Shown here: positions 63,335 to 64,000 of the stretch, piece by piece
Numbering within the stretch: position 1 is the first letter of the stretch
How the letters are laid out: every line of letters begins with the position of its first letter
Origin: JABDQA01 sp963759125
Lineage (GTDB): Bacteria > Desulfobacterota > Desulfobulbia > Desulfobulbales > Desulfocapsaceae
DNA length: 64,000 bases
Reading direction: 5' to 3'
Assembly (NCBI GenBank): GCA_963759125.1
Contig: CAVWXN010000005.1
Location: forward strand, 1-64,000
Notes under the pieces: model-generated
Seen by the model: the letters and a program-made list of their open reading frames with translations, nothing else
The model's database searches: none
Told to the model about the DNA's origin: nothing
Position numbers and translations under genes: made by a program

Positions 63335-64000
63335 TTATTCGGTGGTACCGATGACTCCCTGGACAAACCAGGTCATACCGAGCATGTCTGGGTCGCTCAT
63401 GGCGGTGCCGGCAGCAACTTTCTCAGCGCCGGACTGATCTTTGATCGGACCCATGAAGACTTTCTCGCCGCCTATGATGGCCTCTTTTTTGGCCATTACT
63501 TTGTCCTGCACTTCTTTGGGCACCATGTCGCTCATCGGAGCCAGGTCGACAATACCGTCAGCCAGTCCAGGCCAGTGTGCTTCAGCCTTCCAGGTTCCTT
63601 CTTTGACCTTGTTGACGGTATCGACGTAGAATGGACCCCAGTCCCAGATCGGTGCAGTCAGATGGGCCTTCGGGGCGAACTGGCTCATGTCAGAATTATA
63701 GCCGACTGAGTAAACGCCTTTTTCCTCGGCGGCTTCCTGCGGCCCCGGAGAGTCCTGATGCTGGGCAATGACATCGGCGCCTACATCGAGCAGCGACTTG
63801 GCTGCCTCTTTCTCAGTGGCAGGATCATACCAGGTCTTGGTCCAGACCACCCTGACCGTCACTTCCGGATTCATTGACTGAGCACCGAGGGTAAAGGCGT
63901 TGATGCCTCTGATAACCTCAGGGATCGGAAAAGCTGCCACGTAGCCGATGGTGTTCGATTTGGTCATTGCCCCGGCAACCATGCCGGAGAGATAGCGGGC
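63335..64000 (-). CDS. BMP-family nucleoside-binding protein, C-terminal part (runs off the window)
   Basis: The frame is open to the right edge, so the N-terminus is missing. About 222 residues are seen: RYLSGMVAGAMTKSNTIGYVAAFPIPEVIRGINAFTLGAQ, VVWTKTWYDPATEKEAAKSLLDVGADVIAQHQDSPGPQEAAEEKGVYSVGYNSDM, then APIWDWGPFYVDTVNKVKEG. These match the PnrA/Bmp lipoprotein family of periplasmic nucleoside receptors. It is the first gene of the operon read here: receptor, permease, permease, gpt, ATPase. Confidence 0.9.
   Translation of the reverse strand, partial: ARYLSGMVAGAMTKSNTIGYVAAFPIPEVIRGINAFTLGAQSMNPEVTVRVVWTKTWYDPATEKEAAKSLLDVGADVIAQHQDSPGPQEAAEEKGVYSVGYNSDMSQFAPKAHLTAPIWDWGPFYVDTVNKVKEGTWKAEAHWPGLADGIVDLAPMSDMVPKEVQDKVMAKKEAIIGGEKVFMGPIKDQSGAEKVAAGTAMSDPDMLGMTWFVQGVIGTTE

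Overview
The window reads like a piece of a Gram-negative, probably marine, Desulfobacterota-type chromosome. The evidence is inference from gene content: a tungsten-type aldehyde:ferredoxin oxidoreductase with polyferredoxin partners, a DsrC/TusE-family protein, two TRAP carboxylate transporters, a sigma-54 activator, lipoproteins and a groESL operon. No 16S gene or other decisive taxonomic marker is present.

Layout. 1-4.7 kb is a decayed mobile island: a cinA fragment, two tandem ArdC-like zincin genes (one truncated and lacking HExxH, one with an in-frame TGA), a small ORF and a tyrosine integrase broken by three frameshifts, all against the 3' end of tRNA-Met. 4.9-9.6 kb is core: groEL, groES, a branched-chain aminotransferase and an AI-2E-type permease. 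9.6-18.7 kb holds an aminotransferase/amidohydrolase pair, acetyl-CoA synthetase, a DsrC-like protein, a MetE/UROD-fold protein and a HAD phosphatase. 18.7-25 kb is regulatory and accessory: a MITE-like repeat, a zinc-ribbon PilZ protein, a membrane-anchored Mrr-like nuclease, a sigma-54 activator flanked by ATTGTAGAT motifs with a -24/-12 promoter ahead of a lipoprotein, and a second aminotransferase. 25-35 kb has transketolase, a MauE/rhodanese pair, tRNA-Pro, a methyltransferase, an IS4-type transposase remnant, tRNA-Asn, mntP and envelope proteins. 35-39 kb has an acyltransferase-hydrolase fusion, a VanZ-like protein and a repeat protein.

39-54 kb is a uptake and amino-acid region: TRAP system 1, an AEC carrier with a GNAT acetyltransferase, a TIGR00300-type ornithine cyclodeaminase overlapping arginase (arginine to ornithine to proline), TRAP system 2 of the TakP type, citramalate synthase and a second AEC carrier. 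54-59 kb is an aldehyde-oxidation module: AOR, a four-cluster ferredoxin, a DUF4384-like secreted protein, a second Fe-S protein and a tandem UspA. 59-64 kb is a BMP-family nucleoside ABC transporter operon that includes xanthine/guanine phosphoribosyltransferase, so uptake and salvage are co-transcribed.

Several conserved genes (HAD, TRAP DctM, Fe-S protein, ABC ATPase) are each broken by single-base indels while both halves keep full family conservation. This may be real decay, but consensus errors in the assembly are at least as likely. Each broken gene is annotated here over its full original extent.
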